From the NCBI RefSeq assembly GCF_026686735.1, contig NZ_CP113432.1, forward strand, positions 2,717,001 through 2,781,000: a stretch of 64,000 bases of DNA, written 5' to 3'. The notes below the pieces were generated by a model, which made no database searches, was not told the DNA's origin, and saw nothing but the letters and a program-made list of their open reading frames with translations. Origin of the DNA: Pseudomonas triclosanedens (GTDB lineage: Bacteria > Pseudomonadota > Gammaproteobacteria > Pseudomonadales > Pseudomonadaceae). Below are positions 16,576 to 24,440 of the stretch, piece by piece. Position 1 is the first letter of the stretch; each line of letters starts with the position of its first letter. Both the position numbers and the translations under genes were made by a program.

Positions 16576-18153
16576 TTGAAGATGACTCGACTTCGGCACT
16601 ATCTGGGCGCCGGAACCCTCGCCGCGCTGGCCCTTGCGTTGCACCAGCCGGCGCAGGCGGCGGAGGATGGGCAAACCATCATCAACGCCAAATGCCAGGC
16701 GTGCCACACCCCTGAGGGCAACAATTCCCTGAGCCGCATCAGCCACCAGCGCAAGACGCCGGAAGGCTGGCTGATGAGCATTGCGCGCATGCAGGTGATG
16801 TACGGCCTGAAGATCACCGACGAGGAGCGCCGCTCGGTGGTCAAGTTCCTCGCCGACAAGCAGGGCCTGGCGCCCAGCGAGACCGACGGCGTGCGCTACG
16901 CACTGGAGCGCCGGCTGAATACGGTCGAGCACTTCGATACCAACTTCGAGCAGATGTGCGCCCGCTGTCACTCGGCTGCGCGCATCGCCCTGCAACGGCG
17001 CCCGGCGGCGGAGTGGGAGAAACTGGTGAACTTCCATCTGGGCCGCTGGCCGTCGCTGGAATACCAGGCGCTGTCCCGCGACCGCGACTGGTTCGACCTG
17101 GCCAGGAAGGAGATGGTCCCGGAGCTGGCCAAGCGCTTCCCGCTGGATAACCAGGCGTGGAGCGACTGGAAGAAAGACCGTCCGAAGGCCGAGTCGCTGG
17201 CCGGGGAGTGGAGCTTCGCCGGGCACATGCCGGGCCGTGGCGATATCTCCGGTGTGATGAGCGTGGCCAGCAAGGGCGGCGATCAGTTCAAAGTCGCCGT
17301 GAAGGGCAAGTTCGCCGACGGCGAAGCGTTCGATGGCGAAGGCAGTGCGGTGCTGTACAACGGCTACGAGTGGCGCGGCAACGTCGCCATCGGCGATACC
17401 ACCATGCGTCAGGTGTTCGCCGCACTGAACGGTCGGATGCAGGGCCGCATGTTCGACAAGAGCCATGACGAGCGCGGGCTGGATTTCGTTGCCGCACAGC
17501 AGGGCAGTTCCCGTGTGCTGGGCGTGCAGCCGGCGTATCTGAAGGCGGGCGGCGAGGCGGAGGTCAGCGTGATCGGCAGTGGTCTTTCCGGTACGCCGTC
17601 GTTCGGTCCCGGAGTCGAGGTGCTGTCGGTGGTCGCGCAGTCGCCGGAGCGTGTGACGGTGAAGGTCAAGGCCAGCGATTCCGCCGCAGTGGGCGAGCGT
17701 GACGTGACCGTGGGCACCGCCAAGGGCGGCAGCCTGGCGGTGTACAAGGAAATCGCCGAAGTGAAGGTGGTGCCGGAGTTCTCGGTATCGCGCATCGGCG
17801 GCAATGGCGGCTCCACGCCGAAGGTCCAGGGTAGCTTCGATGCCGAGGCCTGGGGCAAGGGGGCCGACGGAAAGCCGTTCCGCATCGGCGTGTTCCCCGC
17901 CCAGTGGTCGGTGGAGCCGTTCGACGATCGCGCCAGGGAAGACCAGGACGTGAAGTTCGCCGGTGAGATGGACGCCGCCACGGGCATCTTCACCCCGGGC
18001 GATGCCGGCCCGAACCCGGCGCGCAAGATGATGACCAACAACGCCGGCAACCTGAAGGTGATCGCCGCGGTGGACGACGCGGGCCAGTCGCACAAGGGCG
18101 AAGGGCACATGATCGTGACCGTGCAGCGTTGGAACAACCCGCCTATCCCGTAA
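16576..18153 (+). CDS. qhnA: Quinohemoprotein amine dehydrogenase alpha subunit (diheme)
   Basis: A 525-aa periplasmic precursor of the catalytic alpha subunit of QHNDH, which oxidises primary amines to aldehydes and passes electrons through two c-type hemes. Signal peptide residues 1-28 (cleavage after AQA). Heme motifs are CQACH (40-44) and CARCH (128-132) in the N-terminal cytochrome domain; the rest forms the beta-rich domains typical of the subunit, ending RWNNPPIP. Length agrees with characterised alpha subunits. Start: TTG at 16576 with GAGGAGG 7 nt upstream is preferred over ATG 16582, the same start layout as the heme-lyase gene before it. First gene of the operon, expressed from the sigma-54 promoter at 16475. 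Also named peaA in P. putida literature. Confidence 0.93.
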   Translation: MKMTRLRHYLGAGTLAALALALHQPAQAAEDGQTIINAKCQACHTPEGNNSLSRISHQRKTPEGWLMSIARMQVMYGLKITDEERRSVVKFLADKQGLAPSETDGVRYALERRLNTVEHFDTNFEQMCARCHSAARIALQRRPAAEWEKLVNFHLGRWPSLEYQALSRDRDWFDLARKEMVPELAKRFPLDNQAWSDWKKDRPKAESLAGEWSFAGHMPGRGDISGVMSVASKGGDQFKVAVKGKFADGEAFDGEGSAVLYNGYEWRGNVAIGDTTMRQVFAALNGRMQGRMFDKSHDERGLDFVAAQQGSSRVLGVQPAYLKAGGEAEVSVIGSGLSGTPSFGPGVEVLSVVAQSPERVTVKVKASDSAAVGERDVTVGTAKGGSLAVYKEIAEVKVVPEFSVSRIGGNGGSTPKVQGSFDAEAWGKGADGKPFRIGVFPAQWSVEPFDDRAREDQDVKFAGEMDAATGIFTPGDAGPNPARKMMTNNAGNLKVIAAVDDAGQSHKGEGHMIVTVQRWNNPPIP

Positions 18154-18176
18154 CCCACGGGAAGGATGATCCGAGC

Positions 18177-18190
18177 GCCCCTCCAGGGGC
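18177..18190 (+). promoter_or_regulatory. Intercistronic hairpin between alpha and maturase genes
   Basis: Perfect 6-2-6 stem GCCCCT-CC-AGGGGC without a T-tract, in the 141-bp gap after qhnA. It may stabilise the qhnA message or act as a partial terminator setting the subunit-to-maturase ratio. Confidence 0.35.
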
Positions 18191-18294
18191 CAGGCCGGGA
18201 TCGAGCGAGCAGGCGGCGGGTGACCCGCGCCGTCCTGCGGCAATCGGCACAGGCCCTGGGTGGGGGTAACGAGTATGTTCCGGGAGGTCGTCTC

Positions 18295-19725
18295 ATGGGC
18301 GCCATCTTGAATCTGGTCGAACGCAACCTGCACGAAGTGCGGGTGGATGCCGACCGACTGTTGTTCCACATCCCCAGTTCCTCGCTGTTCGCCAGCGACG
18401 AGCTGACCGGCGGGATCATCGACGCGCTGCGCGGGCATGCCTGCTCGCCGGACGAACTGAGCCAACGCCTGGGCGGACGCTTCGCCGCCGCCGAGATCGA
18501 CGAGACCCTGCGCGAGCTGATCGCGCTGGAGCTGGTCAGCGACGGCTCGCCGCTGACGCCGGAGGTCGGCATCAGGAAGGTCGATCGCACGGCGATCAAC
18601 ACCGTGGTGCTGAACGTCAACACCGGCTGCAACCTTTCCTGCACCTATTGCTACAAGGAGGACCTGGACAAGCCCTCCGCCGGCAAGAAGATGGGTGCGG
18701 AAACCGCTGAAGCCTCGGTGGAAATGCTGCTCAGGGAGTCGCCCGACGAGCAGCGCTACACCGTGGTGTTCTTCGGTGGCGAACCGCTGTCGAACCGCTC
18801 GCTGATCGAGCACATGGTTGCCTATTGCGAGCGGCGCTTCGGCGAGCTGGGCAAGCAGGTGGAGTTCGTCATGACCACCAACGCCACGCTGCTCACCGAG
18901 GAGATCGTCGACTGGCTGAACGCCCATCGCTTCGGCCTGTCGGTGAGTATCGACGGGCCGAAGACCGTGCACGACCGCAATCGCATCACCGTGGGCGGGC
19001 AGGGCACCTATGACGTGGTACGGCGCAAGGCCGAGATGCTGCTGTCGCGCTACCGCAGCCGCCCGGTCGGGGCGCGGGTGACACTGACCACTGGAGTCAC
19101 CGATGTCGAAACCATCTGGGATCACCTGTTCAATGAACTGGGCTTCGCCGAGGTCGGCTTCGCGCCGGTGACTTCCGGCGACATCAGCAGCTTCAACCTC
19201 ACCAGCGATGAGCTCAAGCAGGTCTTCGCCAACATGAAGGCGCTGGGTCGTCGCTACCTCGCCGAGGCGCTGGAAGGGCGCAACATCGGCTTCTCCAACC
19301 TGCACCAGTTGATCACCGACATCCACGAAGGGCAGAAAAAGGCCCTGCCGTGCGGTGCCGGCCTGAAGATGCTGGCAGTGGACCACAAGGGCGAGCTGAA
19401 CCTCTGCCACCGCTTCACCGGGTCATCGTTGCCGACCTTCGGCAACGTGCACGAGGGCGTGAAGCAGGCCGAGCTGAATGACTTCCTGTCACAACGTCTG
19501 GATCGCACCAACACCGGCTGCGACAGTTGCCGCATCCGCAATCTCTGTTCCGGCGGCTGCTATCACGAGAGCTACGCGCGCTACGGCGATCCGGCGCACC
19601 CCACCTACCACTACTGCGAACTGATGAGGGATTGGGTCGACTTCGGAATCGAGGTCTACAGCCGGATCATGGCTGCCAACCCCAGCTTCATCGACCGCCA
19701 CATCACTCCGCGGAAGGCGCACTGA
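18295..19725 (+). CDS. qhnD: Radical SAM/SPASM maturase of the QHNDH gamma subunit
   Basis: A 476-aa radical SAM enzyme with CxxxCxxC at Cys112, Cys116 and Cys119 ([11 protein letters not shown]), the GGEP-like FFGGEPLSN motif and a Cys-rich SPASM C-terminus ([17 protein letters not shown]). QhnD installs the three Cys-to-Asp/Glu thioether crosslinks in the gamma peptide before export. An N-terminal 100-residue region resembles the peptide-recognition (RRE-type) domain that would hold the gamma leader. Start at 18295: GGGAGG lies 7 nt upstream; the longer open frame has no such site. The gamma gene starts 1 nt after its stop, so maturase and substrate are tightly co-expressed. Confidence 0.93.
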   Translation: MGAILNLVERNLHEVRVDADRLLFHIPSSSLFASDELTGGIIDALRGHACSPDELSQRLGGRFAAAEIDETLRELIALELVSDGSPLTPEVGIRKVDRTAINTVVLNVNTGCNLSCTYCYKEDLDKPSAGKKMGAETAEASVEMLLRESPDEQRYTVVFFGGEPLSNRSLIEHMVAYCERRFGELGKQVEFVMTTNATLLTEEIVDWLNAHRFGLSVSIDGPKTVHDRNRITVGGQGTYDVVRRKAEMLLSRYRSRPVGARVTLTTGVTDVETIWDHLFNELGFAEVGFAPVTSGDISSFNLTSDELKQVFANMKALGRRYLAEALEGRNIGFSNLHQLITDIHEGQKKALPCGAGLKMLAVDHKGELNLCHRFTGSSLPTFGNVHEGVKQAELNDFLSQRLDRTNTGCDSCRIRNLCSGGCYHESYARYGDPAHPTYHYCELMRDWVDFGIEVYSRIMAANPSFIDRHITPRKAH

Positions 19726-19726
19726 C

Positions 19727-20050
19727 ATGAAACATCTCAAGCCGATCAACAACAAAGCACAGAAGCTCGAACAGGCTGCCGCCGAGGATCGCATCGAGGA
19801 CGTGGTGGCGATGAACTCCGTCGCCGGCTGCGCATCGACCACCGATCCGGGCTGGGAAATCGACGTGTTCGGTGGCGTCTCGTCGCTCTGCCAGCCGATG
19901 GAGGCCGACCTCTACGGTTGCTCCGACCCCTGCTGGTGGCCGGCGCAGGTGCCGGACATGATGAGCACCTATCCCGACTGGAACAAGGATGCCCAGGCCT
20001 CCGCGGAGAACTGGCGCAACCTTGGCACCGTATTCCCGGACGACAAATGA
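19727..20050 (+). CDS. qhnC: QHNDH gamma subunit (CTQ-bearing small subunit)
   Basis: A 107-aa precursor: a 28-residue leader, then the mature peptide. With mature numbering offset by 28, every crosslink residue of the characterised gamma subunit is present: Cys35-Glu44, Cys55-Asp61 and Cys69-Asp77 for the thioether bridges, and Cys65-Trp71 for the cysteine tryptophylquinone cofactor. The Trp-rich [14 protein letters not shown] segment is the active-site region. The leader ([10 protein letters not shown]...) is not a Sec or Tat signal; in the known pathway it is removed by the subtilisin-like QhnE and the peptide exported by the ABC transporter QhnF, neither of which is in this window. Also called peaC. 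Confidence 0.95.
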   Translation: MKHLKPINNKAQKLEQAAAEDRIEDVVAMNSVAGCASTTDPGWEIDVFGGVSSLCQPMEADLYGCSDPCWWPAQVPDMMSTYPDWNKDAQASAENWRNLGTVFPDDK

Positions 20051-20079
20051 GCGGACAGAAGAACAAGAGGAAGAATTGC

Positions 20080-21198
20080 ATGTCCAGAAAAGCATTCGCC
20101 GCCGTTCTCGGCGGTCTCTCGCTGGCCTGCGCGCTGCATGCCGCCGCCGACGAGAGCAAGGCGCTGGAAGCCGGTCATGAGTACCTGATCAGCACCAACT
20201 ATCCGAACAACCTGCATGTGGTCGACATGCAGACCGACAAGCTCTACAAGACCTGCACCATTCCTGGCGCGTATGGCCCGGGCATGACGCAGTTGTCGCC
20301 GGACCGCAAGGTCGCCTACATCCTCAGCAACCACTACGCGGACATCTATGGCATCCGCCTCGACGACTGCAAGCCGGTATTCCACGCCACCATCGCGCAG
20401 AAGCCGGGGGAGAACGCGCGGGCGATGTTCTCCATGACCGTCAGCCATGACGGCAAGGAGATCTACGCTGTCGCCAACCCGACGCTGATCCTCGCCGAGC
20501 ACTACGAGGTGCAGCAACCGCGCTTGCAGGTGTACTCGGTGGCCGACGGCATGAGCGCCAGGCCGGTGCGTACTTTCCCGGCGCCGCGCCAGCTCACCAT
20601 CATGCAGACCGGCGACGACGGCACCCTCTATGTGGCAGGGCCGGACATCTACAAGGTGGACGTGAAGACCGGCAAATTCGAGGTGGTCATCCCCAGCCGC
20701 AACTGGAAGCGCCCGAACTACTCGCCGCCGGATGTGCTGTATGTGTGGAACCAGCAGACTTATCCGCGCGACTTCTCGTTGCTCTACACCACGGCGAAGT
20801 TCAAGGACGCCAAGCAGGATCCGGCCACCGCTGACTTCCTCTACGGTTTCTTCAACATCGACCTGGCCACCGGCAAGACCGAGACCGTCGACTTCGGGCC
20901 GGTTACCGAGGTGTACTTCAGCGGCATCCGCTCGGCCAAGGATCGCAACGTGGTGTACGGCGTGCTGAATCGCCTGGCCAAGTACGACATCAAGGAGCAG
21001 AAGCTGATCAAGGCCGCCAACCTCGATCACTCCTACTACTGCCTGTCCACCAACAAGGCCGGCACCAAGCTGTACCTCACCGGCACCCTCAACGACGTGG
21101 CGATCTTCGACGCCGACAGCCTGGAGCGCATCGGCGACCTCAAGCTGCCCGGCGGTGACATGGCGATCACCACCAGCCAGGCGTTCGTCGCCAACTGA
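20080..21198 (+). CDS. qhnB: QHNDH beta subunit (seven-bladed propeller)
   Basis: A 372-aa precursor with signal peptide MSRKAFAAVLGGLSLACALHAAA (residues 1-23) and a beta-propeller body built of repeated strands (YLISTNYPNNLHVVDMQT, AYILSNHYADIYGIRL, YLTGTLNDVAIFDAD). Beta subunits cradle gamma against alpha in the alpha-beta-gamma heterotrimer in the periplasm. The start at 20080 has AGAGGA about 8 nt upstream and places the signal peptide at the N-terminus; an in-frame ATG at 20047 overlaps the gamma stop but would add 11 Lys/Asn-rich residues. Last gene of the operon, 29 nt after qhnC, followed by a strong terminator. Confidence 0.93.
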   Translation: MSRKAFAAVLGGLSLACALHAAADESKALEAGHEYLISTNYPNNLHVVDMQTDKLYKTCTIPGAYGPGMTQLSPDRKVAYILSNHYADIYGIRLDDCKPVFHATIAQKPGENARAMFSMTVSHDGKEIYAVANPTLILAEHYEVQQPRLQVYSVADGMSARPVRTFPAPRQLTIMQTGDDGTLYVAGPDIYKVDVKTGKFEVVIPSRNWKRPNYSPPDVLYVWNQQTYPRDFSLLYTTAKFKDAKQDPATADFLYGFFNIDLATGKTETVDFGPVTEVYFSGIRSAKDRNVVYGVLNRLAKYDIKEQKLIKAANLDHSYYCLSTNKAGTKLYLTGTLNDVAIFDADSLERIGDLKLPGGDMAITTSQAFVAN

Positions 21199-21211
21199 TC
21201 GGCTGAAAGAA

Positions 21212-21244
21212 CTGCCCGGGGACGCAATGCCCCGGGCAGGTTTT
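21212..21244 (+). terminator. Rho-independent terminator of the QHNDH operon
   Basis: Perfect 10-bp stem CTGCCCGGGG / CCCCGGGCAG with 8-nt loop and GTTTT, 13 nt after the qhnB stop; also faces the convergent small ORF at 21260. Confidence 0.85.
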
Positions 21245-21259
21245 CCGGTGGCGCGGACC

Positions 21260-21397
21260 TCAGCCGTCGGGTTCCGCGCTCAGGTAACGCTGGGCACCGC
21301 AGCGCATGCAGCGCTGGCACAGCATCGGCACATTGCCAACTTCCGTCAGATTCCCTTCATCCCAAAGACATCCCAGGAAAAAGCAGCGCAATCGCAT
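21260..21397 (-). CDS. Small Cys-rich protein (45 aa)
   Basis: A 45-aa protein with a strong ribosome binding site (GGAGGAGG, 4-5 nt before ATG). It contains MRLRCFFLGC at the N-terminus and a CQRCMRCG cluster, five to six cysteines in all, suggesting metal binding (one zinc knuckle). The sequence looks like a conserved short Pseudomonas ORF often missed by gene callers, but I cannot name its family. Whether it is linked to QHNDH or to the polysaccharide operon is not clear; it is transcribed alone between them. Confidence 0.6.
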   Translation of the reverse strand: MRLRCFFLGCLWDEGNLTEVGNVPMLCQRCMRCGAQRYLSAEPDG

Positions 21398-21592
21398 GTG
21401 TCCTCCTCCGGATCGCTCCGGTTCGCAGACGGGCAGAAAATGCAGGTGACGCTCCTGGCTTGTTCTTGTGTGGAGGCGCCTGGAAGCCTCGCCCCGGCTG
21501 TCTAGAATGGGCAATCTAAAGTGCTGAACGGCCGCTGGCGGAAGCCGGTGTGCGTACGCCCTTGAAGGTGTGAAGTTTCTGGCACTCATTGG

Positions 21593-21712
21593 AGTCAATA
21601 AATTGACTGAATTCGGGTTTTTCTAAATTTCAGCGACAAATAAATGTCGTCCTTTTGATGCTTTTTGGCTATAATCAATCAACAGGTTAGGGACAACTCA
21701 CAGAGACTCTCC
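21593..21712 (+). promoter_or_regulatory. Promoter region of the exopolysaccharide-type operon
   Basis: Contains two clean palindromes, AGTCAA-TAAA-TTGACT (21593-21608) and CGACA-AATAAA-TGTCG (21634-21649), and a consensus -10 TATAAT (21670-21675) without a good -35. The AT-rich patch sits directly upstream of the operon's first gene and is the likely control region; an activator-dependent promoter would explain the weak -35. The remaining bases from 21398 carry nothing recognised. Confidence 0.5.
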
Positions 21713-23105
21713 ATGAATACCGCGTCACCCCTGGTAGCAGTCATTGGCAACGCTTCCTCCCGTTACAGTGGCAGCGAGCTGGACCATTTCGCCGAGCTGG
21801 CCAGCCTGCACTCGGCGGCGACCTACGATGTGCTGCTGCTACCTGCCTGGCGTCCAGGCCGGGCAGATACTCCGCAACTTGCGCCAGGAGCCGCGCTATC
21901 GCTTCTCGCTGATCTATTGCTGCCAGGACCTCGACCCCTGGTGTATCGCGTTGGGAGATGGCGCGCCGCCGGCCGATGTGGGTGCCATCACACCGCTCTG
22001 GCGCCTGTGGCGCGAGCGCTTCAGCCTGTTCAACCGCGGACAGGCCCCGGCGCGCTTCGAGGAGCGCGTACTGGCCTGGCTGTGGCTGCGCTCCCGCGGG
22101 GACGTGCATGCCGTGCGCGATACCTCCGTGCCCCAGCACTACCGCTACCCGATTCTCGAAGCGCTGAGCGATAGCGAGGAGGTCAATGCCTTCTCCTGGC
22201 TGCAACTGATGGGGCAGCACGGCTGGCTGGAGGAGGGCGAGTTGCTCGACCGCCTGCGGCTGTGCACCGACTGTGGTTCGGGGCGCCTGAACTACGTGGA
22301 TGTGTGCCCGGAGTGCCAGGCCCTGGACATCGGCCGCCAGCCATCGCTGCACTGCTTCACCTGTGGGCACGTCGGGCCCCAGGAACACTTCCTCAAGGAT
22401 GGCCTGCTGCTGTGTCCGAACTGCCTGACTCGTCTGCGCCACATCGGCAGTGACTACGACCGCCCCCTTGAAAACTACCGCTGCCGCAGCTGCCAGGCGT
22501 TCTTCGTCGATGCCGCCGTGGAGGCGCGTTGCCTGGACTGCGGGGAGAAGCACGAGCCGGACAAGCTGCGGGTGCGTGAGGTGCGTCACTTCCGCATTGC
22601 CGAGGCAGGGCGTCTGCGTTGCCGCGAAGGCTTCGCCGCCACCACGGCGAACATGGAACGCTTCGGCAATCTCAGCCTGTTGCCGCGTCAGGCATTCATG
22701 GAGTTGCTCACCTGGCAGTTGCAGCTCACCGCGCGACACCGCAATCCGCCGTTCTCCCTGCTCGGGCTGCGCTTCGTCAACCTTTTGGAAACCCTCGCCG
22801 AACTGGGCGAGATGCGTGGCCATGCCCTGGTCGATGGGCTGGTGGAGCGTCTGCAGGAAGCCGTGCGGGAAACGGACCGTTGCTCGCGCATGAGCGAGGA
22901 GGTGCTCTGGGTGCTCATGCCGCAAACCGACGCCGCCGGGCTGGAGGTGGTGCGCCAGCGCCTGACCAGGGGCGCCGAACAATTGACACAGGAGAAGGCA
23001 ACGCGCATCGAGGTCCGCCATGTAGGCTTCACCGCCCCGGACGACCAGTTGGAGCAGGAAGACGCTGCCCTGCTGCTGGCCAGGCTGGGCGGGCAACTCG
23101 GCTGA
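21713..23105 (+). pseudogene. TackOD1 zinc-ribbon + degenerate GGDEF protein, frameshifted
   Basis: The start MNTASPLVAVIGNASS at 21713 is in one frame and everything after about 21860-21880 continues in the +1 frame to 23105; removing one base in the CCAGGCCGGGCAG segment would give a continuous 463-aa protein. Domains: receiver-like alpha/beta N-terminus; a TackOD1 zinc-ribbon region with six CxxC pairs (CTDC, CPEC, CFTC, CPNC, CRSC, CLDC) and the family-typical LRHIGSDYDRP; then a GGDEF-like domain whose signature reads MSEEV, so it cannot make cyclic di-GMP and probably senses or scaffolds. No membrane segment. The next gene starts 3 nt after the stop. It may be a true inactivating mutation, or an assembly or sequencing error; downstream codon use is intact, so loss would be recent. 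If intact it would be the regulator of the synthase. Confidence 0.7.
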
Positions 23106-23108
23106 CGC

Positions 23109-24437
23109 ATGGACGCCTTCATCGAGCAATGGCTGTTGCTGATCGGGGAGTTCGCCCGTAGCGGCGGATTCTTCCAGGCGACCTTCATGTTGCTGCCGGC
23201 ATTCCTGCTCCTGGAGGTGCCGCTCAACCTGCTGGTCCTGATCGGCGTGCTGCGCTGGTTCATCCGCAAGCCGTTCGAGCTGCCCAAGGACAACGGCTAC
23301 CGCCCGCGCGTGTCCTGCATCATCACCTGCTACAGCGAAGGCCGGGACGTGCAGACGACCCTGCTGAGCCTGTGCGAGCAGACCTATCCGGGCTACATCG
23401 AGATGATCCCGGTCGTCGACGGCGCGGCGGTCAACAAGCCCACCATGCAGGCGGTGCGGGACTTCCGCGTCGATCCGACGCTGTACTCGCGTCGCCTGCT
23501 GCGGCCCATCGCCAAATGGCAGCGCGGGGGCAGGGTGTCGTCGCTCAATGCAGGCCTCGCGCATTGCACGGGCGAGATCATCATGGCGCTGGACGGCGAC
23601 ACGTCTTTCGACAACGACATGGTCAGCAGGATCGTCCGGCATTTCGCCGACCCTGACGTACCGGCGGTGGCGGGCAGCCTGCGGGTGCGCAACGCCTGGG
23701 CCTCGGTCACTACGGCCATGCAGGCGCTGGAGTACCAGTTGTCGATCCACATGGCCAAGATCGGCCTGAGCGAATGGAACCTGGTGAACAACGTCTCCGG
23801 TGCATTCGGCGCCTTCCGCCGCAGCTTCCTCGACAAGATCGGTGGCTGGGACACCCACACGGCGGAAGACCTGGATCTCACCCTGCGGATCAAGAACTAC
23901 TTCGGCCGCAAGCCGCTGCGCATTCCCTTCGAACCCGGTGCCATCGGTCATACCGATGCGCCGGTGAAATTCTTCCAGTTCCTCCAGCAGCGGCTGCGCT
24001 GGGATGGCGACCTCTACTTCCTCTACATCCGCAAGCATCGCCACAGCTTCAACCCGCGCCTGCTCGGCTGGCCGAACTTCCTGATGACGCTGATGACCGG
24101 TTTCTTCTTCCAGCTGGTGCTGCCGTTCATCATTTTCGGCTACTGCGTGATCGGCCCCCTGGTCGTGCCCTTGCCGCGCTTCCTCGCCCTGGCATCGCTC
24201 ATCTACCTGGTTTACCTGGGCATGACCCTGCTGCTGTACGCCGTCATGCTGTTGCTGGTCTCCGAGCGCCCGCGCAAGGACCTGAAGCTGTTCCCGGTGG
24301 TCTTTGTCTTTCCCCTGTTCATGCTGGTCATGCGCCTGTGGAGCGCGGTGGCCATGCTCAACGAGGCCCTGCGCCGCGGCCACGAAGAAACCAGCATGGC
24401 GCCCTGGTGGGTGCTACGTAAGGCAAAGAGGTTCTGA
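23109..24437 (+). CDS. Processive family 2 glycosyltransferase (polysaccharide synthase)
   Basis: A 442-aa inner-membrane synthase. Two N-terminal hydrophobic segments, then a GT-A domain with the nucleotide-sugar Asp near VSCIITCYSE, DGD at 162-164, the base motif TAED (Glu253-Asp254) and QRLRW (294-298), followed by three or four C-terminal membrane helices. This is the architecture of cellulose, PNAG (PgaC) and alginate (Alg8) synthases, which polymerise and translocate a polysaccharide in one step. The sugar is not predictable. It starts 3 nt after the TackOD1 gene and ends 3 nt before the outer-membrane fusion gene, a tight operon. Confidence 0.88.
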   Translation: MDAFIEQWLLLIGEFARSGGFFQATFMLLPAFLLLEVPLNLLVLIGVLRWFIRKPFELPKDNGYRPRVSCIITCYSEGRDVQTTLLSLCEQTYPGYIEMIPVVDGAAVNKPTMQAVRDFRVDPTLYSRRLLRPIAKWQRGGRVSSLNAGLAHCTGEIIMALDGDTSFDNDMVSRIVRHFADPDVPAVAGSLRVRNAWASVTTAMQALEYQLSIHMAKIGLSEWNLVNNVSGAFGAFRRSFLDKIGGWDTHTAEDLDLTLRIKNYFGRKPLRIPFEPGAIGHTDAPVKFFQFLQQRLRWDGDLYFLYIRKHRHSFNPRLLGWPNFLMTLMTGFFFQLVLPFIIFGYCVIGPLVVPLPRFLALASLIYLVYLGMTLLLYAVMLLLVSERPRKDLKLFPVVFVFPLFMLVMRLWSAVAMLNEALRRGHEETSMAPWWVLRKAKRF

Positions 24438-24440
24438 TCG

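Noticed and set aside
16522..19410. 962-codon antisense ORF across qhnA/qhnD
   Set aside because: Shadow of two well-supported genes; no ribosome binding site or recognisable domain.
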